Shown here one piece after another: positions 11,501-22,740 of a stretch of 64,000 nucleotides of DNA. This stretch comes from Penium margaritaceum (taxonomy: Eukaryota; Streptophyta; Zygnematophyceae; Desmidiales; Peniaceae). The position numbers were made by a program, and so were the translations under genes. The stretch spans positions 86,665 through 150,664 of the forward strand of contig SZWC01004772.1 of the NCBI GenBank assembly GCA_023375785.1. Reading direction: 5' to 3'. Under the pieces are notes generated by a model. The model was not told the origin of the DNA. It did not search any database and saw only the letters and a list, made by a program, of their open reading frames with translations. How positions within the stretch are numbered: position 1 is the stretch's first letter; the number at the start of each line of letters is the position of its first letter.

Positions 11501-14500
11501 CAACTTTCTGTACAAAATTGGTGTACAAACTTTGTGCAAAAACTTTGTGTAGAAACCTTGTGTACCAGCTTCGTGCACAAACTTTGCATGCAACGTTTTT
11601 GTACAAACTTTGTGCACAAAATTCGTGTACAAACCTTGTGTAGCAGCTGTGCAAAAACTTAGCGTACAAACTTTGTGCACCAACTTTGTGCATAACATTT
11701 TTTAACAAAGTTTGTGAACAATATTTGTGTACCAGCTCTGTGCACAAGCGCTGCCTACAAACTTGCTGTACAAACTTTGTGTACCAAAATTTGCACAAAA
11801 TTTGTGTACAAATGGTGTGCACAAACTTTGTCTACAAATTTTGTGCACAAACTTTGTGTAAAAGCATTTTCTACAAACTTTGTGTAAACCTTTTGTGCAA
11901 AACCTCTGTGTAGACAGTTTGTGTACAATGTTTGTGTACCATCTTTGGGCACAACGTTGTGCACAAACTTTGTGCACCAACTTTGTGCACCGACTTTGTG
12001 CACAAACTTTGTCTACCATCTTCTAAACTAACTCTGTGCACAGAATTTGTGTAAAAACTTTGTGTACCAACTTTGTGTAGAAACGTTGTGCACAAACTTT
12101 GTGTACCATCCTTGTAAAACCAACTTTGTGCACAAACTTTGTGTACAAAGTTTGTGCACAAAAATTGTGTGCAAACTGTGTGCACACAATTTGTTTACCG
12201 TCTTCGTGTACAAACGTTTTGCAACAACTTTGTGCGCAAACTTTGTGTACCAATTTTGCGCACAAACTTTGTGAACAAACGTTGTGTACCAATTTTGTGT
12301 ACAAGCAATTTTGGACAAAATTTGTGCACGAACATTGTGTGCCAACTTTGTGTACAAACGTTTTTTTACAAACTTCGTGTACCAAAGTTCTGCACAAAAT
12401 TTGTGTACAAACATTGTGCAGAAACTTTATGTACAACCTTTGTGTACCAACTTTGTTCACAGAATTTGTGTACAAACGTTTTGTACCAACTTTGTGCACA
12501 AACTTTGTGCACAAACTTCGTGTACAAACTTTTGTGCAAACTTTGTGTACCAACTGCGTGTACAAACTTTGTGCACAATCTTTTGTACAAACTTTGTGTT
12601 CAAGCATAGTGCATAAATTTGTGTAAAAAACTTGTGTACCAACTATTTGCACAAACTTTATGTACAAACTTTGCGCACAAAATGTGTGTACAAACTTTGT
12701 GTACCAACTTTGTTTGTAAGCTTTGTGCATAATCTTTGTGTACGAACTTCGAGCACAAACTTTGTGTACTAACTTTGTGTACAAAATTTGTGTACCAACG
12801 TTGTGCACAAACGTTTTGTACAAAAATTGTGTACCAACTTTGTGCACAAATATTTTGTACCAACTTTGTGTACAAACTTTGAGCACAAATGCTGTGTACA
12901 AACTTTGTGCTAAAACATTGTGTACCAACTTTGTGTACAAATTTTGTGTACCATCTTTCTGAACAAACTTTGTGCACAAACTTTGTTTACTAATTTTGTG
13001 TACGAACTTTGTGTACCAACTTTGTGCACAAACTTTTTATAGAAACGTTATGCACAGACTTTGTGTACAAACGTTGTGCACAAACTTTGTGTACCAAATC
13101 TGTGCAAAAACTTTGTGTACCAACTTTGTGCACAAATATTTTGTACCATCTTTCTGTACCAAAACTGTGCACAAACTTTGCGCACAAACTTTGTGTACAA
13201 ACCTTTTGCATCAACTTTGTGCACAAAGTTTGTTTACCAACTTTATGCACAAATCTTGTGTACAAACGTTGAGTACCAACTTTGTGCACAAACTTCCTAT
13301 AAAAACTTTGTGCAAAACCTTTGTGTACAAAATTTGTGCACAAACTTTGTGTACAAACTTTGTGCACAAACTTTGTGTACTAACATTGTGCACAAACTTT
13401 GTGTACAAACGTTTTGTACAACCTTTGTGTACTAACATTGTGCACAAACTTTGTGTACAAACGTTTTGTACAACCTTTGTGCACAGACTCTGTGAATCGA
13501 CTTTGTGTACAAAATGTTTGTGCCAACATTGTGCACAAACGTTTTGTACAAACATTGTGCACAAAATGTTTGCGCAAACTTTTTGTACCAAATTAGCGCA
13601 CAAAATTTGTGCACAGCCTTTTTGAAAAAAATTGTGTACCAACTTTGTGCACAAACTTTGTGTACAAAATTTATGTACTTGATTTGTGTAAAAAATTTCT
13701 GCAAAAACTTGGTGTACCAAGTTTATGCACAAGCTTTGTGTACAAAGTTTAGGCACAAACTTTGCGTACCATCTTTGTGCACAAAATTCATGCACAAACT
13801 TTGTGTAAAAACTTTGTATACAAATGTTTTGTACCAACTTTGTGCAGAAACTTTGTGCACCAACTTTGTGTGCCAACTTTGTGTAGCATCTTCGTGTACC
13901 AAATTTCTCAACAAAATTTGTATACAAACTTTGTGCATAAACTTTGTGTACCAGCTTTGTGCACAAAACTTGTACACAAATATTTTTTACCAACTTGGTG
14001 CACAAACTGTTTGTACAAACTTTGTGCCCAAACTTTGTCCACAAACTTTTTGTAAGTACTTTGTGCACAAAATTTGTACAAAAATATTTTGTACCAACTT
14101 TGTGCACAAACTTTGTGTACAAACATTTTGCCCAAACTTTGTGCACAAACTTTGGGTAAAAATATTGTGCCCAAACTTTGTGCACAAACTTTGTGTACCA
14201 GCTTTGTGCACAAAAATTTATGTACCAATGTTTTGCACAAACTTTGGGCACAAACTCTGTGCAAAAACTTTGTGTGCCATCTCTGTGTACCAGCTTTGTT
14301 GACAAAGGTTTTGTACCAACTGTGTGCACAAACTTTGTGTACGAACTTTGTGTGCCAAAGTTGTGTACAAACTTTGTACACAATATTTTTGCAAAAACTT
14401 TGTGTACCAAATTTGTGGAGAAACTTTGCATACCAACTTTGTGCTTAACATTTTTGCATAGACACAAACTTTGTGCACAAATACTGTGAACAAACATTTT

Positions 14501-16232
14501 GTAAAAACTTTGTGTACCATTGTTTTGCACAACCTTTGTGTACAAACGTTGTGTACCAACTTTGTGCACAAACTCTGTGCACAAACTTTGTGCATAAACT
14601 TTGTGTACAAACTTTGTGCACAAACGTTGTGTAAAAACTTTGTGTACAAACTTTTGGCACAAACGTTGTTTACAAACTTTTTTTACAAATTTTTTGTACA
14701 AACTTTGTGCACAAACTTTGTGTACCAACTTTGTGCACAAATTCTGTGTACAAACTTTGTGTACCAAATTTGTGCACAAACTTTGTGAACAAACTTTGTG
14801 TACCAACTTTGTGCACAAATTTTGTGAACAACCTCTGTGCACCAAATTTCGGTACAAACTTTGTGTAAAAATGTTGTGCAAAAACTTTGTGTACAAACTT
14901 TGTGTGCCAACTTTGTGCACAAACTTTGTGTGCAAACTTTGTGCACAAACTTTGTGTACCAACTATTTGTACAAGCTTTGTGTACCAAAGTACTCTTTGC
15001 ACAAACACTGTGCAAAATTTTGTACACAAACTTTGTGCACAGACTTTGTGTACAAAAGTTTTGGACACACTTTGTGTACAAACATTCTGAAACAACTTTG
15101 TGCACAAACTTTGTGTACAAACTTTGTGCACAAATGTTTTGCACCAACTTTGTGCACAAATCTTGTGTACAAACGTTGAGTACCAACTTTGTGCACAAAA
15201 TTTGTGCACAAACTTTGTATAAAAACTTTGTGCACAATTTGTTTGCACAAACGTTGTGTACAAACTTTGTGCACAAACTTTTTGTAGCAACTTTGTGCAC
15301 AAACTTTGTTCACAAAAGTTGTGCACAAGCTTTGTGTACAAACTTTGTGTACAACCTTTGTGCACAGACTATGTGTACCAACTTTGTGTACAAAAGGTTT
15401 GTGCCAACTTCGTGCACAAACTTTTGTACAAACATTGTGCACAAAATTTTGGCACAAATATTGTCTACCAACTTTGTGCACAACCTTTGTGCACAATCTT
15501 TGTGAAATAACTTTGTGTACCAGGTTTGTGCACAAACTTTGTGTACAAACTTTGTGTTCAAATGTTGTGCACAAACTTTGTGTACTATATTTGTGCACAA
15601 ACTTTGTGTACTAACTTTATGAACTTACTTTGTGCACAAAGTTTGTGCAAAAACGTTGTGTACCAATTTTGTGTACAAACATCATGCTCAAACTTTGCGT
15701 ACCATATTTTTGTACCAACTTTGTGCACAAACGTTGTGCACAAACTTCGTGTACCAACTTTGTCCACAAACTTTGTGTTAAAACTCTGTGCACAAGATTT
15801 GTGTACATAATTTCTGTACCAACTATGTATACAATCTTTGTGCACAAATGTTGTGCACAAACTTTGTGTACCATACTTGTGCACAAACTTCATGTACAAA
15901 CTTTGTGTAAAAACTTTGCATACAAACGATTTGTACCAACTTTGTGCAGAAGCTCTGTGTACCAACTTAGTGTACAAACGTCTTGTATCAACTTTGTGTA
16001 CAAACTTTGTGTGCCAACTTTGGGTAGCATCTTTGTGTACCAGATTTCTCCACAAACTTTGTATACAAACTTTGTGCATAAACTTTGTGTACAAAATTTG
16101 TGCACAAATTCTGTGTACCAACTTTGTGCACAAGATTTGTGCACAAACATTGTGTACCAACTCTGCGCACAAACTTTGTGTATGAACTTTGTGCACAAAC
16201 TTTGTCTACCAACTTTGTGTACCAACGTTGTG
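8564..16232. repeat. 13-bp palindromic satellite array, about 590 units
   Basis: About 7.7 kb of diverged tandem repeats of one 13-base unit, with consensus TTTGTGCACAAAC or TTTGTGTACAAAC and a common TTTTGTACAAACG variant. The core TTTGTGCACAAA is a perfect 12-base palindrome, so the array reads much the same on both strands. Thirteen is not a multiple of three and the unit contains no stop triplet in either direction. All six frames therefore stay open for hundreds of codons and repeat the same 13 residues (NFVHKLCVQTLCT on plus; on minus a relative of CAQSLCTKFVHKV). These open frames are a consequence of the repeat and are not annotated as genes. Variation concentrates on the central bases (GTGCAC, GTGTAC, TTGTAC) and the unit junction. 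A satellite or expanded minisatellite is the best name; no centromere or telomere motif is seen. Confidence 0.95.
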
Positions 16233-17297
16233 CCACCGCAAGGAGCTCTTTATCTCCTGTCATGTACCACGTCTCTGTGGGATGAGCTTCTGGCTCTCAT
16301 ACGCAACTGGGTGATCATTCAATATGAAGATTGCTGCAAGTCTAACTACTGATGCATCATAGCGCACCCCCCACAGTTGTGGTTGCAATGGACCCATAAG
16401 AGCAAAGATGGGTCATGTGGATTGAAGCTCCCTGAATTTGAGATTTACATTCTTATAGCCAAATGTACATTCCCAAAACACGTATTCTTATGTGAGCCTG
16501 CTTAGCGAAGCTACCTATATCGATTACCCTTGTATAAACCGTCGAAAGTAGTTTGCAAGGCCGAAGAAAGACCGAACCTCTCCAGCAGTTTCTAGGCACT
16601 GCCAATCCACCACGGCTTGTACCTTTCTATAAAATTGCACATGCTCACTTACACTACGGTTCAACATGGATACGATCCTTACCGACTATTTGTCCAAGGT
16701 GTTCGAGCTTACCTTGTGCAAAACTTGTACTTTCTCACTTTTGCATAGAACTTTTGTTCCCGAAGGACCGCGAGGATTCCGTGCGGATGTTCTATGTGCT
16801 CTTCCATTGGCTTAGAAAACCAGGATGTTACCCAGGTAAACCAAGAGAAACTAACCAAGTTGATTGGTAAACTTTGGTTTCATTTCTCCTTGGTAGGTTG
16901 CCGGGGCGTTCATTAACCCGAAGCACAAGACACGGAATTGATTATGTTCCATGATCACACATCATCTTTCGTGATGCGGATTTGATGGTTACCTTGGGAC
17001 AAATCAAAGGAAAAAAAGACCTTTGCCCCTTGGAGTTGGTTGAACAGGTCCTCAATCCACAATAAGGATAATCATTTTTTTACCATCAGCTCGTTCAGTG
17101 TCCAATAGTCTGTAAATATCATAAACCACCATCTATTTTGTTCAGAAAACTAATCCGCGCACCATACGACAAGATACTTGGCTCAATCCACCCTTTTACT
17201 AGGACTCTTTGATTTGGCATTCAACCTCTCGCCTTTCTGTCAAACTAAGGCGATGCATGGGTCTGAACAAAGAAGTCACCTCCTGTAACAAGATGCC
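16233..17297 (-). pseudogene. Ty3/gypsy relic E: reverse transcriptase and RNase H part
   Basis: Heavily decayed minus-strand pol of a Ty3/gypsy element. Recognisable pieces include a start of the reverse transcriptase domain (MHRLSLTERREVE, near 17260), an LCFGLMNAPATY motif (near 16930), [15 protein letters not shown] (near 16690), [14 protein letters not shown] (near 16560) and RNase H pieces NDHPVAYESQKL and GDKELLAVA (16330-16235). The order continues logically from the gag-protease relic at 22741-25500, with element F between them. There are many breaks. The relic stops exactly where the satellite begins, so integrase and one LTR are missing from this side. It is a fossil of old age. 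Confidence 0.85.
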
Positions 17298-17895
17298 TGT
17301 TTTTCTTCTGGTTTCGTGTGGTGTTCTAGCCATGTGACACGAGGGAGACTTTCACCCTCTCGGTGGTTAGCATATCAAATGTGCTACCTGCTGAGGGGAT
17401 CACATTGGTGGAACACCCGACTATGGATGCAGTCAATGATGAAAGTAAAACCGGTGAATGCAACCGTACGTCGGTCGCAGTACCACCGATGGCGTGCACA
17501 ACAAGATGACCACACCGACCGCCGAAAGGCATCCAGAAAACGTGGCGACCCGTTGAACATGTACACTTCCTTCATGCAGGAGCACAGGGATGATGATAGA
17601 ACATCGATCTGGAGTGATCAAATGCGAAGAACTTTTCGCACTATCCATTAGGTGCAAGTGGGATAAAACATTCACAGATTCAGGCACAAGTAGCTTGTTG
17701 TAGCTAGCTAGGAGAGCAGCAGGACAGGGCTAGGACTAGCTGGTCAAATAGAGGAAATGCATTGTACTTTTATCATTGTAATGCATCTCTCATAACCTGT
17801 ACTTTCCAGTTCTGGATTTGAGACATCTCCAAGTCTATCTTCTTGCTGCAACTGTGCTCTCCACACACTATGGCTTCATCTCTAGGGAGCATACA
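17298..17895 (+). repeat. F 5' LTR
   Basis: Begins TGTTTTTC and ends AGCATACA directly before the primer site. It shares long blocks with 19170-19731 (for example around GGATGCGGTCAAT and CTATCCATTAGGT) and its last 40 bases match 22701-22740 beyond the TA-1 insertion. The left edge is uncertain by some tens of bases. Confidence 0.8.
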
Positions 17896-18039
17896 CTGGT
17901 ATCAAAGCCAGAGCCACGTGTTAGGAGAAAGTGTTGTTGGAGCTCTACGGTCGTCAATGAGCTAAAGCTACGCAATACTCCGGACAACGTTGAGGCTAAA
18001 CGAGAGGGAGATTGTTGGACCAGACTTCAAAGGCAACGC

Positions 18040-19125
18040 ACGAGCCATCCTCTCAAGCCACTAGGGGAGCTACAACCATTTCCTGTTCCTGAGAGGCCAT
18101 GGACAGTCATCTCTCTTGATTTCATCGACGGAGTGATGTAGCAGGATAACAACACGGTGTAATTAGTGGTGAACCGGTGCTCCAAGATGGCCCACTTCAT
18201 TGCATGTCCTAAGAGTATCACGGCTGCTGGGACAACTCAACTCCTTCTCCTCATCAAGCTGGATGGAGTGTCGCGGTCTGTAGTCTCAAGTTGCAATCTA
18301 TGCTTCACTTGGTGGTTTTGGAGAGATCTCATGGGGAAGCTAGGCATGAGGGTGCTGCTGACCACAACATACCACCCACAGCGTGATGGACTGACAACGC
18401 ACGAACCAGAGCCATTGGAGCCGGTGCTATGGACGATATTCCTATTAGATCAAGAGGGTTGGGAGGAGAAGCTCTGAGTGGCAGAGTTTGCATACAACTT
18501 AGAGGTGTTAGCATCAACAAGGAAGTCACTGCTTGAGGTGGTTTGTGGCCACCAGCCACTAAGCCCTTCCTTCCTTGCTACAAAAATACCTCTTCCGGTA
18601 GTGGAGCAGATTACTGATGAATTTGTCACCACATGGGAGGTGGTACGGCAACGGCTGTTGAAGGCACAGAAGTAACAGAAGCAACAAGTAGATAAGCAGC
18701 AATCTGCAAAGTAGTTTCAGATGGGGGATCAGATAATGCTTAAATCTGTAAACATGTACCTGATGGGAGTTAGGAGTCCCAAACTGAAGCCGCTATAGGT
18801 GGGCCAATTTTATATCTCATAAGTTGGAGCTGCCAGCTAACTAAACCATCCACATGGTATTGCACATCTCATTACTTTGTGCCTAGCGCAATCCCTACAC
18901 CTTCTTTACGGTAGGTCACAGGACAGATCCATCTCCTGCTGTCTAGGATGAAATAAAAAAAAAAGAGGTGAAGAAGATTATGGCAAACCACCAGAGGGAA
19001 CGTTGGCATCAGATCCTGGTGCAGTGGAAGAAATACATGACTGAGCACAACTCATGGGAACCAGAGGCTAACTTCCATGTCGAGGCTACCAACATTGTTC
19101 TCCATGAGTATCTCTGGCTTGCCTA
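18040..19125 (+). pseudogene. F integrase and chromodomain remains
   Basis: Pieces of a chromovirus pol end can be read on the plus strand: the integrase core start LQPFPVPERPWTVISLDFID (near 18070-18130), NRCSKMAHFIACPKSITA (18170-18230), TTYHPQRDGLT (near 18365-18400), EFAYNLEVLAST (18484-18520), and a chromodomain with ILVQWKKYMTEHNSWEPE (about 18965-19120). Integrase joins element DNA to the host, and the chromodomain guides it to marked chromatin. The region is broken several times and is not functional. Confidence 0.82.
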
Positions 19126-19731
19126 GACGTCACACCTCCAACGGGGGGATGTATTGAGGTGCATGCTTCACTCGCATCATCATGCAATGTTCTAGCCACA
19201 CCATGCAAGGATGGCCTTCACCCTCTTGGTGAGCTGCATACCGGATACAATAACCGTCTAGGAGATCGCACCAATAGAATGCCTGACTATGGATGCGGTC
19301 AATAGTGAAAGTAAAGCCGGTGAATGCGACCGTGTGACGGTCGGAGTACCACCAGTGGCATGCAAAACACGGTGACTTTACCCACCGCCGAGAGGCGTCA
19401 AACAAATACAGAAGCCCGTTGAAGATGCGCACATCCATAGCGCGGCACAACGGGAACGAAGGTTGACCATTGATATGGAGTGATCGACGGCCAACGACTT
19501 CTCACACTATCCATTAGGTACAAGTACGGTACCGGGGACAAGTGAAAGTAGGGAACCGGTTTATGGTGCAAGTATCTTGTTGTAGCAAGGTATGAGATCA
19601 GTAGGCTAGGGTGAGGAGTAGCTGGTAAAAAAATGCAAATACCTTATGCTCTACTTATCGTAATTGACCTGTCATACCTACGCTTCCAGTTCTGGCTTCC
19701 AGAAATCTCCAAGTCTTTCTACTATGACTTA

Positions 19732-22700
19732 CCCCCCTGATCTTTGAATTTTTATGTAGTGTTTTGAAACCTAGTTGAAATTCGTTGAAATATAGGAGCC
19801 ACATAGATAACTACATCGTGCATTCGTTGAATTCAAGGTTCCCTCACACATTCTCTTGTAAGTTTGCACAATTTGAGACTTGTGGACAGTGCAATGTCTA
19901 GGCCATAGTGATAGTGTGTTTGTTGGCAGCTGTTTTCATCACGTGTATTCCATCCACTATGGGAAAACTTGGCATCAATGATGAACATGAGACAATACAT
20001 CTTTGAATCTCATTTTGCCTCTGTACCAATCCATCATCATCACACAACCTCAACTTCCTCCTCAATCCCCTCATCTTCATACATGATATTTCCATACATG
20101 CCGTTTGCATGTTTCTGAAAATCCCGCTCAAAGACACGCCCGAAGCCAGCCCGTGTCCATGCATTGCGAACGATCGACTCACTATTCTTGACGTGCTGCC
20201 GTGCAAAGAGAAACCACTTGCAGGCTACCTCCTTGACCACATTCATCCCAAGAGACACGATGCTCCCTTCCCTCATCTTGTCGGCTGCCCACATGCCAAA
20301 CTGCTCCTCAACCTTATTCTTTAGTGGACTGATGATCCCCACATCAGCAAGTTGTGCTTTGGGAGTGCAACCTGCTGGAATGTAAACTGGATGCATGTGC
20401 GGGTAGTTGTTGCTAAGCCACTCCCGGAAGGTTGCGCTACAATGGGGCCGCCAAGCATCTAGCACAAGGAGCATGTGAGTCTTATCAGGCACAGGGGAAT
20501 ACGCATCACACTTCCGCTCATAGTATGGCTGGACTATAGATCGGACCCACTGCATTGTGGTTTCAGCATTTGCCCAGTGGTTTGGGGTGAAGGAAAGAAG
20601 CCAGCCTTCATCTTGAGCCTCCATAGCATGCGACCCTTTTGGCAAGCAACGCTTGGACTTTCCTGCAAAGATAAGCTTCAGGGGAAGCATGTCACCAGAA
20701 GCAGTTGAGGTCACCAGAACAGTGACAGCTTGCTTGTCATCTAAGCCAATGATTGACACATCATCTATGCCACGTGGTGTGTAAGTATGGTCTACGGTTG
20801 GCACAAGATGGATGGCAGTATGGTCAGCATTCACAACGAATGCTGGAAGGATGTGGTGCTGACTGACCAGCGTGGCTGCCCTCATATGAAAGCGCTCCAC
20901 CTTTTTCTCCCAGTCCTCCGGCACCTTCTGAGCCGCCGTGGTGCCCGCACGCCAAGACCAACCCAACTGCATATGCACAAACTTACGCACCCACGGCCGA
21001 GAGAATGCATGGTCTCCTAGTGTCGCCAGCTCATCTGGTGCGTGCTGCAAAATGATGCACCTGATTTCACGCCGGATGGTTCTTGAGTTCATGGGATTGC
21101 CGGCTTCCCGCGACTGGATAAGAGACTTCTTTATGGCTGCCGTCACCTCGGGATGCCGCCAAAGCCATGCCTTCTTCCCCCGACTGCCATGCATGTGCTT
21201 CTTGTTGTTCACAGGAGAGCTCGGGTCCACCTTCATGGCCACCTCTGCAGCCGCTGCGTACTGCTCCTTCAGCACCTTCATGGTGTTGTGGAACCACCCA
21301 AAAACTGTGCTGGGAGCGAGGCGGTTAAAAACACAGAACCCGTCTGGAGTGCAGAATGCCTTTCGTAGATGCTTCACTGTGCCGTAGAAGGTGTTATGCG
21401 CCTTGACGGCACGGTAGATTGCAGGAAAATGGCCGCTGGTGGACCAGTCGCAATACTAGCCTCGCTTGCGACGGTTGCTGCTGGACTGTGTATCCTTGCT
21501 TGTTGTTGTCTGAGGTTTCCATGGCACAATGGCCATGCACTCTGTGTCTGTGGAGTCACAGATTTCCTGACTGCTTCTCTCACTGTTTGCGCTGCTGCTC
21601 TCACTGGTGGTGCTGTCGTTGTCAGAAAGGGTATCGTCACTGGTGGAGGTGGCCGGCCTGGGATCAGCAGGTTCTTCTATGCGGAGACATCCAGGTTGCA
21701 TGCGACTGCCCGTTGGTGCAACACAACGCCGCTTTGGCCTCGATTCGCATTCTTCCACGACAGGTTTCCCCTTGCCCTGTGGGTCAGTTGGTGTTGCTGA
21801 AGAAGTAGGAGGCTTTGGAAGCCTCACCTTGTGTTGTGGCGCTGCATCAGGCACTTTCAGCTTCTCCTTGCGGTTGAAACATGTTGCAGCCTGACGCATG
21901 GCTGCAGCATGCTCGTGACTTGCGGTGGTTCCAATGCCATCATCAGTTGCCTTGGGTGCATGACTTGCGCTGGTTCCGACGCCATCAGCAGTTACCCTTG
22001 GTGCGTCACTTGCGCTAGTTCTGACGCCATGAGCAGTCGTCGTGGGTGAGAAGCTTGCAGACAGTGAACCGGTACACTAAGAGACCATGTTGGCGGGGAT
22101 CAACAAGGGAGTGGGGTCCACAGACGTGTGAGGTGGCACGGAGTCATCGAAGGTTAGCTTGACCTTCTTGGGCCGGCCAGGTGGACGCTTGGTCCGTGGA
22201 GGAACGGGCATGATGTGGTCCAGGGCAGAAAAGAGGCGACGAATACGTTCCTAGGGGGACACATTTTGGAGGAACCGGTCCATGCTGGCAGGTCAAGGAT
22301 CAGAATGTACAGGTCAGGTGGCTGTGAAATCAAGAAGTGGACACTTGGCATTGAGGGTGTGGCAAGGATCTTTAACCAGCCAAGCAGCTAAATTCACGTT
22401 ACGAGGAGGCACGAATCGTAAACCGCCAGGGATGCAGAAACGTGACACGGTCGAAACACGAACCGTTGCCATGGGCCAAGGGCTTTGTATGCGTGACAGG
22501 GTTACGTGCAACGAAAGAATGCACCGTTGAAAAAATTGTACACAAGTTGTGAACGTCACTTCGTCGAATTCAAGGGTCACAAGAGTCACCAATTCGATGA
22601 AATAGGATCACCTAAATAACTCAGATCCCAAAAACCTAGTTGAAATCAAGAATCACATCATTCATGAAATTTGACTCGTCGATTACAAAAATCAGGGGGG
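19732..22700 (-). mobile_element. TA-1, TA-target DDE transposon with CCCCCCTGAT ends
   Basis: A complete 2969-bp DNA transposon. Its ends read TA-CCCCCCTGATCTTTG on the left and CAAAAATCAGGGGGG-TA on the right, giving inverted repeats and a TA target duplication as in the Tc1/mariner superfamily, including pogo. Similarity between the two ends extends inward patchily: ACCTAGTTGAAAT lies near the left end and AACCTAGTTGAAATC near the right end in direct orientation, while its complement also pairs. It encodes one transposase on the minus strand. It inserted into the right LTR of F and is therefore younger than F. Confidence 0.92.
20040..22283 (-). pseudogene. TA-1 transposase, DDE_1/pogo-like, three in-frame UAG
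   Basis: A 748-codon reading frame without frameshift runs from an ATG at 22283 to 20040. It is interrupted by three stops, all UAG (near 22252, 22080 and 21456). Domains in order: an AT-hook KRPPGRPKK (near 22185), three imperfect 15-residue repeats around GVGTSASHAPKATD (about 22040-21905), an acidic serine-rich segment, a helix-turn-helix region (from about 21450), a second CENP-B-like DNA-binding segment, and the catalytic core. The uninterrupted last 445 codons (from 21377) carry the triad D185 in NADHT, D307 in LDAWRPH and D345 in LADVG, with 37 residues between the last two. The protein would bind the element ends and cut and paste it. All three stops could come from CAG to TAG, a C-to-T change at a CHG site, as expected for methylated plant repeats; that is inference. 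Confidence 0.88.
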
Positions 22701-22740
22701 TATCTCTCTACACACTAAGGCTTAATCTCCATATAGCACA

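Larger units (their letters stand above)
17298..22740 (+). mobile_element. F, Ty3/gypsy chromovirus derivative (fossil)
   Basis: Two related LTRs (17298-17895 and 19150-22740, the second split by a DNA transposon) enclose a shortened interior. A primer site TGGTATCAAAGCC starts at 17897, and a purine tract with GGGGGG precedes the right LTR at about 19138-19149. The interior keeps integrase and chromodomain remains only, so F is an internally reduced, broken copy. The chromodomain places it in the chromoviruses, which use that module to target chromatin. LTR divergence is clearly higher than in Copia-A or Copia-3. It sits inside relic E; no clean target duplication is visible. Confidence 0.85.
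19150..22740 (+). repeat. F 3' LTR, split by TA-1
   Basis: Starts TGTATTGAGG after the purine tract. The LTR runs 19150-19731, is interrupted by the DNA transposon at 19732-22700, and resumes at 22701 with CTCTCTACACACTAAGG, matching CTCTCCACACACTATGG at the end of the 5' LTR. Confidence 0.82.

Noticed and set aside
8564-16232. Possible CRISPR array
   Set aside because: The regular spacing is a pure 13-bp tandem repeat without unique spacers, leader or cas genes, in a eukaryotic repeat context.
8564-16232. Resemblance of TTTGTACAAA variants to lambda-type attachment site cores
   Set aside because: The match covers about ten bases of a palindromic consensus and arises by chance in hundreds of units; there is no integrase or flanking arm site.
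8467-16352. Dozens of open frames of 60 to 583 codons on both strands
   Set aside because: All are the same 13-residue cycle forced by the 13-bp satellite unit. They overlap in six frames and have no domain or start context.
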